NCBI RefSeq assembly: GCF_023276405.1
Contig: NZ_JALRMO010000001.1
Location: 4,526,001 to 4,590,000 of the forward strand
DNA: 64,000 bases
Origin: Paenibacillus hamazuiensis
GTDB taxonomy: Bacteria; Bacillota; Bacilli; Paenibacillales; NBRC-103111
Reading direction: 5' to 3'
Shown in pieces: positions 1-8,734 of the stretch. The first letter of the stretch is position 1; the number at the start of each line of letters is the position of its first letter. The position numbers were made by a program, and so were the translations under genes. The notes below the pieces were generated by a model. That model had not been told where the DNA came from. It made no database searches and saw only the letters and a program-made list of their open reading frames with translations.

Positions 1-375
1 TACCGGCGTATAAATTAAAACCGACTTGATCGAAGGTTCGATCAGCTTCATTTGTTCGAGCGGCGTCTGCATCGAGGACAGCCTCGTGTAATAGGAGGCT
101 GTATTATTCGTAAAGGCATCCTGCATCGCGGCCTTGAAGGCGTCGCTCAGCATCATCGACGAGGTTGTCACGATGATGTGCCTGAGCTTCTCATCCAACA
201 CGCGCGACGATTTATTCAGCGTATTTTGGCTGGAGACAAACGCTTCCTTCTCGATCGACCGGGAGGCAATCCAATACGACATCATGCCGGTTACCGCTAT
301 GGAGAACACCGTCAAGAGCAGAAACGAAATCCATAACCGGCGGCGAAGCGAAAGCCGGTAATACCATGTTGTCAT
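1..375 (-). CDS. YesM-type sensor histidine kinase, N-terminal part (runs off window)
   Basis: Only the first 125 codons are visible; the frame is open to the left edge. The ATG at 375 follows a GGGGGAAGC ribosome site. After a short basic stretch there is one hydrophobic segment (about residues 15-35) and then an extracytoplasmic region, the arrangement of the N-terminus of two-component sensor kinases that sit beside sugar ABC importers in Paenibacillus. The catalytic part is outside the window, so the call rests on this topology and on its position 86 bp downstream of the binding-protein gene in the same orientation. It probably senses the solute carried by ABC system 1. A hairpin with a U-rich tail precedes it and may lower its expression relative to the binding protein. 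Confidence 0.65.
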   Translation of the reverse strand, partial: MTTWYYRLSLRRRLWISFLLLTVFSIAVTGMMSYWIASRSIEKEAFVSSQNTLNKSSRVLDEKLRHIIVTTSSMMLSDAFKAAMQDAFTNNTASYYTRLSSMQTPLEQMKLIEPSIKSVLIYTPV

Positions 376-406
376 GCTTCCCCCTTCTTTCCAAAAGAGA
401 AGAAGA

Positions 407-427
407 CGCGCTGCTTTCCGCAGCGCG
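407..427 (-). terminator. Intercistronic hairpin between binding protein and kinase
   Basis: On the minus strand CGCGCTGC, a GGAAA loop and GCAGCGCG form an 8-bp stem followed by a pyrimidine-rich run ending in TTTT. It lies between the binding-protein stop and the kinase start, so it probably acts as a partial terminator. Confidence 0.65.
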
Positions 428-461
428 CCCTTCCTTATTTTACTCCCGTCCAAAAGCCCGC

Positions 462-1871
462 TTACTTCGCCAGGCTGCCCTGCAGCTTGCCCGGGTCGAA
501 GCCCGGATTCGCCTTCATCTTCGTATCGCCGGCGGCGCGCGCTTTCTCGAGTGCGGCATTATAGCGGGCGGTGAGGTCGCTTAAGACCTTGTCCACGTCT
601 CCGCCGTTCAGCATATACTTAAGGACGGTATCGCCCGTCTTCGTGCCTTCCACCTTCGCTTCCGTCACGCCGGTCGGCGCGGGAGCGTACAGACCGTCGA
701 ACTTGCTCGGCAGGAAACCTTCGATTCCCGGCATCGTCGGCTTCTTCGCGGCCGCATTGACATCCGGAACGATCGAAATGCCGAAGCCTTTTTCATGATA
801 TTCCTTCTGGAAGTCCAGCGTATAAAGATACTGCATAAATTTCCATGCCGCGTCTTTCTTCGGCGTGTTTTTGTTGATGCCGATATAGTTGCCGGCAATG
901 ACCGAAACCGTTCCCTGCTGGTTGCCGTCGATTGTCGGAGGCAGCGCCGCCGCCCAGTTGACTTTCGTCGGGAATTGCGACTGGTAAACGGCCGGCTCGC
1001 CGGAGTGGTTGAAGTACATGCCGATCTTGCCGGCGGCGAACTGAGCGCGCAGCGGATCGATGTCGAGCGATTCGACGCCGGGCAGCATGCTGCCATCCTG
1101 CTTCATTTGACGGAGCGCCTCGACGACCGGCTTGTACACCGAGAAATCGAATTGCCCCGTCTTGTAGTTGTAGCCGTCGACCTCGCCGGTTCCGCTGAGC
1201 GTAGCGACCGGGTTGACGATGCGGCTGAATGCGGAGCTCGCATTTTTGAAGTTTTCCGCGAAGCCGTATGCGCCGATATCTTTACCGGCTTCCGTAATTT
1301 TTTTCGCGTCTTCGACCAGTTCCTTCAGCGTTTTCGGCGGCTCTTTGATTCCGGCCTTTTGGAACAAGTCGACGTTGTAAATCAGCCGCCAATATTGCCC
1401 CGTATTCGGCAGCGAATAAATTTGGCCGTCCATCGTATTCATCTCTTCGACCAGCAAATTGCCGAACCGCTTCTTCATGTCGTCGGTAAGCAGGTCGTTA
1501 AGCGGCAGCAAATATCCTTTTTTCACAAAGTTCGGGAAATCGTTGGTGCGGAACACGTCCGGCGCCTGGTTGCTGGCAAAGGCGATATCGATCGCCTGGT
1601 TGAAGTTATCGGAAAGCACGGTCATTTCGACTTCGATGTTGTCCTTGTTCGTTTCGTTGAACTTCTTGATGACATCCTTCATATAATCGGCATCGTGACG
1701 GTCCACCGTCCAATAGGCCAGCTTCGTCTTCGCGCCGCCTGCGGCAGTGCCCGAAGTTCCGGCCGCCGCCGAGTTTTTCGGCTGTTCGGGTTGGCCGCTG
1801 CTGCAAGCGGCGAGCGATGCGATCATCGCGGTGCCCAGTAAAACGTTCACCATCATTTGTTTCTTCTTCAT
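462..1871 (-). CDS. ABC transporter sugar-binding lipoprotein (family 1)
   Basis: Extracellular solute-binding lipoprotein of a carbohydrate ABC importer, 469 residues. It begins with a lysine-rich signal peptide and a lipobox ending LAAC, so the lipid-modified cysteine is Cys23; a Gln/Ser/Ala/Gly-rich linker follows, then the two-lobed binding domain. An ATG 24 nt upstream is possible, but the AAAGGAGGG between the two ATGs is the natural ribosome site for 1871. It follows two permease genes in the same direction and precedes a sensor kinase, giving a permease-permease-binding protein-kinase order. No ATPase gene is present; such importers usually share an MsmX-type ATPase encoded elsewhere. 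The substrate is probably a sugar or oligosaccharide; the sequence does not say which. Confidence 0.93.
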   Translation of the reverse strand: MKKKQMMVNVLLGTAMIASLAACSSGQPEQPKNSAAAGTSGTAAGGAKTKLAYWTVDRHDADYMKDVIKKFNETNKDNIEVEMTVLSDNFNQAIDIAFASNQAPDVFRTNDFPNFVKKGYLLPLNDLLTDDMKKRFGNLLVEEMNTMDGQIYSLPNTGQYWRLIYNVDLFQKAGIKEPPKTLKELVEDAKKITEAGKDIGAYGFAENFKNASSAFSRIVNPVATLSGTGEVDGYNYKTGQFDFSVYKPVVEALRQMKQDGSMLPGVESLDIDPLRAQFAAGKIGMYFNHSGEPAVYQSQFPTKVNWAAALPPTIDGNQQGTVSVIAGNYIGINKNTPKKDAAWKFMQYLYTLDFQKEYHEKGFGISIVPDVNAAAKKPTMPGIEGFLPSKFDGLYAPAPTGVTEAKVEGTKTGDTVLKYMLNGGDVDKVLSDLTARYNAALEKARAAGDTKMKANPGFDPGKLQGSLAK

Positions 1872-2032
1872 GGTGTGAAAACCCTCCTTTTTCATTGTAC
1901 CTTATGCCGCGTGCGGCTGTATAATTGTAACTGCTTCCATCATAATCGCTTGTCCTCGGGTACGGTGACGGACAATCCGACTTTCGATGAGGGAAAAAAC
2001 GCTTTTCTGCTTATCCGCGAGCGCCAGGTTCG

Positions 2033-2896
2033 TCACCCTTTTACGGCGCCTGCGGTAACCTGCATAAACGACTTGTTCGCCACGATATATACCACCAGAA
2101 TCGGCAGAAAAGAGAGGCACGCTCCTGCCATCATCAGCTGCGTCTCTGCGGCGGCGCCGACCCCGTAGCGCAGGTTAGCAAGGCCGACCGTCAGCGTCTG
2201 CAGCTTCGGATTCGTCATTGTAAAGACGAGCGGCAAAATATACTCGTTCCAAGCCCCGCGAAACGTAAACAAGGCGGTGACGCCGAGCGCCGGGCGAAGC
2301 AGCGGAAGCACGATGCGCCAGTAAACGGTGTAGAAATTGCAGCCGTCGATGTAGGCGGCCTCGTCGAGATCCCGCGGGATCGCTTTGAAAAAGCCGATCA
2401 GCATAAAATACGTCGTCGCATGCGCGCTGATCAAAATGATGATAACTCCCCACAGCGATTTGTTAAGGCCCAGCTTGACCATCAGATCGAACTGCGGCCG
2501 GAGCACGACGGCGCCGATCGAGATGAACATCGTGCCGGCCTGCAGGGCGGCGTACAGCTTTTTCCCCGGGAATCTCGTGCGGTCCATCGCATAGGCGGCC
2601 ATGGAAGCGACGAGCAGCGTGCCAACCGTCACCGCGACGCTTACGAACAAGCTGTTCCACGTAAATCGCGCGAAGTTCGCCTGCTTCCAGGCCGTCACAT
2701 AGTTGGAAAACTGCCATACCGAAGGCAGTATCGTCGCTCCCGCCGTCAGCTCCGCGTTCGTTTTAAACGAACCGAGTATGGCCATTACGATCGGAAACAG
2801 CGTAACGAGCGCCGTAGCGAGCAGAAAGATCCACTTTACGAGCTGTCCGGCGACATATCCTCCTTGGAAGGTGCCGGATTTGGAATGTACGTTCAT
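2033..2896 (-). CDS. Carbohydrate ABC transporter permease (MalG-like)
   Basis: Inner-membrane permease of 287 residues with about six hydrophobic segments. The EAA-type coupling loop is visible as DEAAYIDG near residue 180, the MalG-family form that contacts the ATPase. The C-terminus ends in the short polar tail usual for this subunit. GGAGGTG lies 8 nt before the ATG. The gene starts 22 nt after the stop of the upstream permease and is followed by a 161-nt gap before the binding protein. Together they make the membrane channel of ABC system 1. Confidence 0.93.
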   Translation of the reverse strand: MNVHSKSGTFQGGYVAGQLVKWIFLLATALVTLFPIVMAILGSFKTNAELTAGATILPSVWQFSNYVTAWKQANFARFTWNSLFVSVAVTVGTLLVASMAAYAMDRTRFPGKKLYAALQAGTMFISIGAVVLRPQFDLMVKLGLNKSLWGVIIILISAHATTYFMLIGFFKAIPRDLDEAAYIDGCNFYTVYWRIVLPLLRPALGVTALFTFRGAWNEYILPLVFTMTNPKLQTLTVGLANLRYGVGAAAETQLMMAGACLSFLPILVVYIVANKSFMQVTAGAVKG

Positions 2897-2918
2897 GTTG
2901 GTGTCACCTCCGTTCGGA

Positions 2919-3812
2919 TTAATCCTGATTGAGCCTTCTCGACATATAAAAGTAGAAAATCGTAATCACTCCGACGATCAGCGCCGTCACGAACCCGACC
3001 GCACTGCCGTAGCCAATCTCCTGAACGGTCGAGCTCGTCACGGAAACCGGGAAAAACAGCTTGTACACGTAAAGGTACATGACCGTCGTCTTGCCGACCG
3101 GTCCTCCTTCGGTCATGACCATGATGCTCTCGTAGCCTTTCAGCGCCGTAATGATCGCGAGCATAACGATCATCTGTAATACGGGACCGAGCATCGGGAT
3201 CGTTATGTGCCAGAACTTTTGCACCGCATTCGCTCCGTCGATCGATGCACTTTCGTAAACATCCTCGGGAATGCCCTGCAGCCCGGCGATGAACAGCAGC
3301 ATGTAGTTGCCGATCGCGCCCCAGACGGCGGTAATAATGACGGTCAGCATGGCGTAATCGGGCCCGAGCCAGTCGATCGCTTTTGAGGTAAGGCCATACT
3401 TGAGCAGAAATTGGTTCAGCAGCCCGTTATACGAGTTGAAAATGGTGAAAAACACGATCGACATGACGGACGTACTGATGATCGTCGGCATAAAGTAGAC
3501 GGCGCGCAGCAGCCCTTTGCCCCTCAGTCCCCGGTTCAGTATGACTGCCAGAAGCAGCGAAATCGGCAAAACGATAATGATTTTTCCGGCTGCGTACACG
3601 AACGTGTTCGCCACGGAATGCCAAAACTCCGTGTCGCGCAGCAGCCGCGAAAAATTGGCGAGCCCGACAAATTTCTCTTGGCCGTATCCCGGATATTCGT
3701 AGAACATATAACGAAGCGCCCAGACGATCGGGTAGATCCCCAAGGCCAGCGTCAGAAACAGGCTCGGAAATATAAAAACGTAGGAATTGAATAGGGAAAT
3801 CCTTTTCCGCAT
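2919..3812 (-). CDS. Carbohydrate ABC transporter permease (MalF/UgpA-like)
   Basis: First gene of ABC system 1. It encodes a 297-residue integral membrane protein with six predicted transmembrane segments and the coupling-loop motif YESASIDGA around residue 185, as in MalF/UgpA permeases. It pairs with the MalG-like gene immediately downstream. AAAGGAG precedes the ATG. A TATGAT -10-like hexamer and an inverted repeat lie 35-50 nt upstream, so the operon promoter is probably just before this gene. Confidence 0.93.
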   Translation of the reverse strand: MRKRISLFNSYVFIFPSLFLTLALGIYPIVWALRYMFYEYPGYGQEKFVGLANFSRLLRDTEFWHSVANTFVYAAGKIIIVLPISLLLAVILNRGLRGKGLLRAVYFMPTIISTSVMSIVFFTIFNSYNGLLNQFLLKYGLTSKAIDWLGPDYAMLTVIITAVWGAIGNYMLLFIAGLQGIPEDVYESASIDGANAVQKFWHITIPMLGPVLQMIVMLAIITALKGYESIMVMTEGGPVGKTTVMYLYVYKLFFPVSVTSSTVQEIGYGSAVGFVTALIVGVITIFYFYMSRRLNQD

Positions 3813-3834
3813 CGTGAATCGGCTCCTTTAGGCT

Positions 3835-3859
3835 GTTGTACAGCTAATCATAGTACAAC
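3835..3859 (-). promoter_or_regulatory. Candidate promoter/operator of ABC system 1
   Basis: A perfect inverted repeat (GTTGTAC, 11 nt, GTACAAC) flanks a minus-strand TATGAT (3847-3852), a five-of-six match to the -10 consensus. No good -35 hexamer sits 16-18 nt upstream, as expected of an activator-dependent or repressor-covered promoter. It lies 23-47 nt upstream of the first permease. No binding protein can be named from the sequence. Confidence 0.45.
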
Positions 3860-3920
3860 GGCGGCTTGAAGCGGGAGCGGCAATTCAACTGTGGCGGTGG
3901 GACAAAGCAACTGAGTGTGG

Positions 3921-4235
3921 CCCCGCTAGATCCCCCCAATGGGGATCCAAGGCGTCTCAAGCGCCCTGAACCCGCCCTGTTTGAGGGAGTGCTCGCTGAC
4001 CTCCCCCCTAAGTCCCCCCACTGGGGGGACCCCAGGCGCTCGGGCGCCCTGGACCCGCCCTCTTCGAGGGAGTACTCGCTGCTAGTTCGCATTTGTCCGG
4101 CTTGTTTTTTTACCTTCGGTTAAAAAATCCTAAGCCGGACACGCAGCACTTTTGATGCGGTGCCGTGAGGTGGTCATTTGTGCCTCGAACTCGCGAATGT
4201 CGGCTTTGGTTTTGCTTTCGCAAAACCTTATGCCT
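3921..4235. repeat. Structured intergenic repeat, locus A (duplicated header plus one hairpin unit)
   Basis: Member of a three-locus repeat family (see 31016-31562 and 44647-45190). It holds two successive copies of a G/C-tract header (about 3921-4002 and 4003-4090) and then a long hairpin at 4095-4140 whose outer arms GTCCGGCTT and AAGCCGGAC pair perfectly. A single unit with the short hairpin GGTTTTGC-TTTC-GCAAAACC (4208-4227) follows. The first header copy has diverged more. No coding potential is apparent. Confidence 0.8.
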
Positions 4236-4353
4236 TCACGCTTACTTCCACTCTCGTCTTACTTGCACTCTCGGAGAGGGGCAACGTTTCTATATAAGTT
4301 GAACAAAACGTTTACATGGTGCAGCGGTCGGTTTCGGCTCATGCGGTATAGTG

Positions 4354-4536
4354 TAACGGTTGCAGGTGAGCTTATAGGAGCTAAATGAGGGATTTCATAA
4401 CGGTAACGGTTGCCAGAGTGGTTATTTGTGAACTTTCCTTGTATGGAGAGATACAAGATGAGAAATAAGCTCTGCCACAACCGTTACAATGGAAAAAAGA
4501 CGTTTTTGAGCCAAATAAGCTCGGCTGCAACCGTTA
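4354..4536. repeat. Four-copy nested inverted repeat with TAACGGTTGC core
   Basis: The core TAACGGTTGC occurs at 4354 and 4404 on the plus strand and, with one change in one copy, on the minus strand at 4477-4486 and 4527-4536. Each pair is about 50 bp apart. The similarity extends to GAGCTTAT on the distal side, giving an element of about 22 bp. The block lies downstream of the ATP-grasp gene (stop at 4649); no gene is seen between 4236 and 4648. Confidence 0.65.
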
Positions 4537-4648
4537 GCCTGCCCGTATCATGGCGTACATGCAATCAAGGCGGAAAATGGTAAATGCGGCAAACATGCAA
4601 ATAGCGAACCGCAGCTCCTTTACGAACCTGACAAAAACAGGCGAGACA

Positions 4649-5380
4649 TCAACCGTTCCTAAACGCCCGGATGCGCTGGATCATCGTTTTGTCCCCCAAC
4701 TTCAGAAAGTGGGACATGGACGGGAAAAGATTCGCTTCGATAATCCAGACGTGGCCGCTGCGGTCGAGTCCAACATCCAACCCGAAAATTCGATGCCCCG
4801 GATACATTTTCCCCAGTTTATGGGCGGACAACAAAGCGACCCGATGGACCCTCGCGTCCGCACCCTGCTTGCGTATAATGGTCGACCTGCGGATGGCCGC
4901 ATGAACGGGGAGAACGCGGCCTTTGCTCCGGGTAATGTTAGAGACGATGTAGCCTTTGCCTGCGACTTTTGCCAGTTTGCCCGTCACGTTCCAACTATTG
5001 GAATTTCTGCGCCGCTGAACAACGACCCGCAAATCGAAAGGCCGGCCGTTCACCGTCGCGCGCGGCACCCGCCATTGGACAAGGTAAGATGAGGAACCGA
5101 CAATGCGGCGAATATAGGCATACACCCGCTCGAAATCGCCAACTCGCGTCTTCCGGTTTTCGTAATGCAGCTCATACCCGCCATTCCGTAACGCAGCCAC
5201 TTGGATGACTCCTCGTCCCCGGCTTCCGTTAGCCGGTTTCACAATGGCGTATCCGTATTTGCCGACCATTTGCCATAAAGCGTCTTTCGACATAAGCCTC
5301 GTATTCGGCAAATGGGGGGCAAGAGCAGCAAAACTCTTCATATACACGTATTTCCTCCACTTATTCCCGCTCAGTGCCAC
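4649..5380 (-). CDS. YheC/YheD-type ATP-grasp protein
   Basis: ATP-grasp fold protein of 243 residues. Motifs: a phosphate-binding lysine and glycine loop (VKPANGSRGRG, about residues 47-57), a central DLRVVVQR strand, and a C-terminal metal/ATP site in LDVGLDRSG...IIEAN. It resembles the YheC/YheD family known as spore-coat-associated proteins but is shorter than the Bacillus YheC and YheD proteins and consists almost only of the catalytic domain. The GTG start is supported by AAAGGAGGAG 5 nt upstream and abuts the stop of the transaminase gene. ATP-grasp enzymes usually make a carboxylate-amine bond, so in this operon it could acylate or ligate 2-aminoethylphosphonate; that is inference from context only. 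Confidence 0.75.
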   Translation of the reverse strand: MALSGNKWRKYVYMKSFAALAPHLPNTRLMSKDALWQMVGKYGYAIVKPANGSRGRGVIQVAALRNGGYELHYENRKTRVGDFERVYAYIRRIVGSSSYLVQWRVPRATVNGRPFDLRVVVQRRRNSNSWNVTGKLAKVAGKGYIVSNITRSKGRVLPVHAAIRRSTIIRKQGADARVHRVALLSAHKLGKMYPGHRIFGLDVGLDRSGHVWIIEANLFPSMSHFLKLGDKTMIQRIRAFRNG

Positions 5381-6508
5381 TCAGACTCCTCCTTTCGGTT
5401 TGGTGTAGCCGATGTTGCCCAAATAAACGCCCAGCAGTTGCAGAAAGGCTTCTATATCTTTGAAGGTGATATCCCCTATATTCGCGATTCTGAATGTGTT
5501 CATTCCATCAAGTTTTCCGGGATAAATGGTGAACCCCTTCTCATAAAAAAAATCGTGCATTTCCTGAAAATCGTATCCGGAAGCGCAGGGCTCCATAATC
5601 GCGGTGACGATTTTCGCATGATGCCGGGGATCAACAAGATGCTTTAACCCAAGTCGGGCAATACCTTCGATTAATACGGACCAAGAGGCTGAATAGCGTT
5701 TGTATCTTGCCTCGATCCCTTCCGTTTTCAGTTCTTCGATCGCCTGCTTGAGAGCGTAGAACGTTTGCACGGGTGGGGTAAACCGCAATTGGCGGGTTCG
5801 GGCAAAATAGTCATATTGAGCAAACAAATTCAAGTAGTAGCTTCTCGGCTTGTTGTTCCGCAGGCTTTCCAACCGGCTTTTATCGGCTATGACAAATGCG
5901 ATGCCGGGCATTCCCTGAATATTTTTATTTGAGCTGGCGGCCAGATAGCTGATATTAAAATCGTACATGCGAACCGGAACGGCCGCAAAGGAACTAATGG
6001 CGTCCACCAACAGCTCGATCCGATAGTTGCGGCACAATTCGCCTATGGAGGCGACGTCGTTTAAAAGACCCGTCGTCGTTTCGTGATGTACGACGGCGAG
6101 GTGCGAGATCTTGCGCGGGGATCCGGCAATAAACGATTCTAAAGCAGCCAAATCGACCGCTTCCGCCGGAGGACTGACGAATTCAAGAAAGGGAATGCCG
6201 TATGTTTCGGCAATGTCGCACATTCGCTGTCCGTAAGCACCATTGTTGACAATAACGGCAGCTTCCGAACCAACCGCAGAACTGAGCATAGCTTCCACTG
6301 CGGCCGTGCCGGAACCGCCGAACAACACGGTGGTGTAAAGATTCGGATCGGCAACCAATCGGGTCAATTGTTCCGAGACATAAGCGAGCAAAGAACCGAA
6401 CTCCGCCTCTCTGGGACAAATATCAGGGACGATTTGAGCCCGTTTCACGCTTTCAGTCGTTGTGGCGGGGCCGGGGGTTAGCAGAATATTCCGTTTTACG
6501 GCTTCCAT
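5381..6508 (-). CDS. phnW: 2-aminoethylphosphonate-pyruvate transaminase
   Basis: PLP-dependent class V aminotransferase, 375 residues, interconverting phosphonoacetaldehyde and 2-aminoethylphosphonate. Family features: N-terminal LLTPGPATT, a glycine-rich GGSGTAAVEA phosphate-binding segment, the Asp of DAISSF that contacts the PLP nitrogen, and the Schiff-base lysine in SSNKNIQG. Downstream of PEP mutase and phosphonopyruvate decarboxylase it most likely works in the biosynthetic direction, making 2-aminoethylphosphonate, rather than in degradation (no phosphonatase phnX is nearby). It begins 7 nt after the decarboxylase stop. Confidence 0.9.
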   Translation of the reverse strand: MEAVKRNILLTPGPATTTESVKRAQIVPDICPREAEFGSLLAYVSEQLTRLVADPNLYTTVLFGGSGTAAVEAMLSSAVGSEAAVIVNNGAYGQRMCDIAETYGIPFLEFVSPPAEAVDLAALESFIAGSPRKISHLAVVHHETTTGLLNDVASIGELCRNYRIELLVDAISSFAAVPVRMYDFNISYLAASSNKNIQGMPGIAFVIADKSRLESLRNNKPRSYYLNLFAQYDYFARTRQLRFTPPVQTFYALKQAIEELKTEGIEARYKRYSASWSVLIEGIARLGLKHLVDPRHHAKIVTAIMEPCASGYDFQEMHDFFYEKGFTIYPGKLDGMNTFRIANIGDITFKDIEAFLQLLGVYLGNIGYTKPKGGV

Positions 6509-6514
6509 GGCGCT

Positions 6515-7666
6515 TCAATCCTTCCTCCGGAGGCGATGATCTGTGATAAAACGCTGCAATCTTTGGTTTATTTCATAGGGTTGTATAGTCGGCCTGCCGA
6601 GCGGCTGCTTGGAGCCCGGAGCAATTCGCATATGGATAAAGGTCAGTCCTTTGTTTCGTTTCCATTCGCTGATGGCCGATCTCAGTTCATCCAAATTATG
6701 GGCATAACCAACGGAACGATAGTTGCAGGAAGCCGCAATCTCCGCAAAATCGACTTGGTGCGAAACCGTACGTTGCCCGCCGGTCGAATCGTGAGCGTTA
6801 TTGTCCAGTAAGATATGCAGCAGGTTGGGCGGATGGCAAAAGCCGATTGTTGCCAGACTTCCCATTCGCATTAACAGAGAGCCGTCTCCGTCGATCGTGA
6901 CGACATCCAGATCGGGGACGGAGCGGGCAAGCCCGAGACCGAGAGATCCGACGCACCCCATAGAGCCGACTATGTACAAATGACCGGGGGCATCCGCGAT
7001 ATCGTACAATTCCCTCCCGGTTTTGCCAGTGGTGGCAAGAAGCACCGTTTTGTCGTCTTTTAACGAGTGGATAACGGCCAGCGCGTCGTAGCGCGAAGGC
7101 AGCTCATCCGGTGCCGTTTTCTTTTTTTTCAAGACGTTTTTGGCGGAGGTGTGCTCTTGCTTCAGCAACGGCACTTCCGTGAACGTGTCTTTACGCACGA
7201 CAAAGAAGAAGGGGTGAAGAAGCTCGATTTCCTGACTTGCCCATGCCAGTTGCTGCTTCGCCTGCTCCGGATCGTCCGATAATATTGCGTGGCGTATGTT
7301 CAGCAGGTCCAACATCCGCGTCGTAATTTGTCCCATCAATTGATGTTGGGGTTCGTCGGGTTTTCCCGGTTCTCCCCGAAGACCGATAAATCCGAGCAGC
7401 GGAATCCGGAACGGGTAGTTGAGCGATGCCAGAGGCGAGACGGCATTCGTAAGACCCGAATTTTGCATGAGCACAACCGTTTTTTTTCCGCCCAAAGATG
7501 CACCGGACGCAATGGCAACGGCATCGCCTTCATTGGCCGCACCGATATAATCGCACTCGTTAATCGCGTAGTTGATCAAGCTTTTCAAATAAGAGCAAGG
7601 CACCCCGACAAAAGACGAAAACCCGAGTTTTTGAAGTTCGTCTCCCCATGTTCCAGTTTCGATCAT
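6515..7666 (-). CDS. ppd: Phosphonopyruvate decarboxylase
   Basis: Thiamine-diphosphate enzyme of 383 residues that pulls the unfavourable PEP mutase reaction forward by decarboxylating phosphonopyruvate to phosphonoacetaldehyde. The N-terminal pyrimidine-binding domain includes [14 protein letters not shown], with the cofactor-activating Glu. The C-terminal PP domain has the ThDP/Mg signature starting at IDGDGS and ending at [11 protein letters not shown]. The length fits the family. It overlaps the PEP mutase gene by the 4 nt ATGA, indicating translational coupling. Confidence 0.93.
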   Translation of the reverse strand: MIETGTWGDELQKLGFSSFVGVPCSYLKSLINYAINECDYIGAANEGDAVAIASGASLGGKKTVVLMQNSGLTNAVSPLASLNYPFRIPLLGFIGLRGEPGKPDEPQHQLMGQITTRMLDLLNIRHAILSDDPEQAKQQLAWASQEIELLHPFFFVVRKDTFTEVPLLKQEHTSAKNVLKKKKTAPDELPSRYDALAVIHSLKDDKTVLLATTGKTGRELYDIADAPGHLYIVGSMGCVGSLGLGLARSVPDLDVVTIDGDGSLLMRMGSLATIGFCHPPNLLHILLDNNAHDSTGGQRTVSHQVDFAEIAASCNYRSVGYAHNLDELRSAISEWKRNKGLTFIHMRIAPGSKQPLGRPTIQPYEINQRLQRFITDHRLRRKD

Positions 7667-8490
7667 CTATGTCCACCTTCTGCCAATCGCGCTGTCGGAA
7701 GATATATTTTTTCAGCTCTTTGCAGTTCTTCTGCCTTTTGCAGCCGGAATATCTCATCCAACTTAGCCACAGTGCCTTCCGCACCGACCAGACTTTCTTC
7801 CTGAAAGATTCGCTTTGAAATAAGCTGCATAGCCGCAACGGAAGCGCGCAAATTATGGTTGGCCCAGATGACGGCGCTTACGCCCCATTCCTTCATGAAT
7901 GTTTCAATTTCGGTACAATCGGATTTTTTGCTGTGCATAAGGATGGCATCGGCACCTGCCAATCTGTAAGCTTCCGCACGCCTGAGCGCCTCCTGCATAT
8001 CCCAACCTGCAATCAGCGCCTCCACCCGGGCGACAACGACGAAATCATCATCCGCCTGCGTATCTTTCATCGCTTTGATTTTACCGGTAAATTCGTCGAT
8101 AGAAGCCAGCGGTTGAGCTTCTCCATCGATAAACGAATTCGTCTTCGGAAATAGCTTATCTTCGATGCAAACGCCTGCAATTCCACGCTGTTCCAATTTT
8201 TTGACCAGTCGCCGGGCATTGTTGAAATTTCCGTATCCGGTATCGCCATCGAGCAAAATCGGAATGGCTGTCGCGTCGCTCATGAACTCGAGATTGTCAA
8301 GAATTTGCGTCCATGAAGCTTCGTTGTTGTCGCGGACGCCCATCGATGCTGACATCGACAGCCCGCTGGCCCATATGCCTTTGAACCCTGTTTCTTCAAC
8401 AATGGCGGCTGACAGGCCGTTATGCGCTTCCATCAAAAATTCCAGCGATGGCGAAATGATCAATTGTTTAAGCCGGGTCGTCTTTTTCAT
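7663..8490 (-). CDS. pepM: Phosphoenolpyruvate phosphomutase (apparently shortened)
   Basis: First enzyme of phosphonate biosynthesis, converting PEP to phosphonopyruvate. The diagnostic signature [10 protein letters not shown] (residues 110-119) matches EDKxxxxxNS of true mutases and separates it from isocitrate-lyase relatives. [18 protein letters not shown] and [10 protein letters not shown] are also typical. It is 275 residues, short for the family: [15 protein letters not shown] runs directly where known mutases, as I recall them, have about 24 more residues including a PVVIVPT strand of the barrel. This looks like an in-frame deletion and may inactivate the enzyme. GAAGGAG precedes the ATG; it is the first gene of the phosphonate operon. 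Confidence 0.88.
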   Translation of the reverse strand: MKKTTRLKQLIISPSLEFLMEAHNGLSAAIVEETGFKGIWASGLSMSASMGVRDNNEASWTQILDNLEFMSDATAIPILLDGDTGYGNFNNARRLVKKLEQRGIAGVCIEDKLFPKTNSFIDGEAQPLASIDEFTGKIKAMKDTQADDDFVVVARVEALIAGWDMQEALRRAEAYRLAGADAILMHSKKSDCTEIETFMKEWGVSAVIWANHNLRASVAAMQLISKRIFQEESLVGAEGTVAKLDEIFRLQKAEELQRAEKIYLPTARLAEGGHR

Positions 8491-8683
8491 GTCGGGGACT
8501 CCTTCATTTGAAAGGTGAGTGACATTACCTTACAAAGTTATGGAGCAATAATCCGTTCAGTAACGGTAATAGCCCAGCCCCCTTTTAATAAATTTACAAA
8601 TTGTTCATATTGAACGGAAGGTGCCTGGCCATCTTCCGCTTTGATCGCGCAATCGTATCCGGATATCGTCTTAAAAACAAAAA

Positions 8684-8707
8684 AACGAACCGTTCCAGAG
8701 GTTCGTT
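8684..8707 (-). terminator. Rho-independent terminator of the roc operon
   Basis: On the minus strand AACGAACC, an 8-nt loop and GGTTCGTT form a perfect 8-bp stem followed by a run of seven T and further T-rich sequence. It follows the arginase reading frame and ends the rocD-rocA-proDH-rocF transcript. Confidence 0.9.
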
Positions 8708-8734
8708 CTTAAACAATAACCGCATCCGCGGAGC

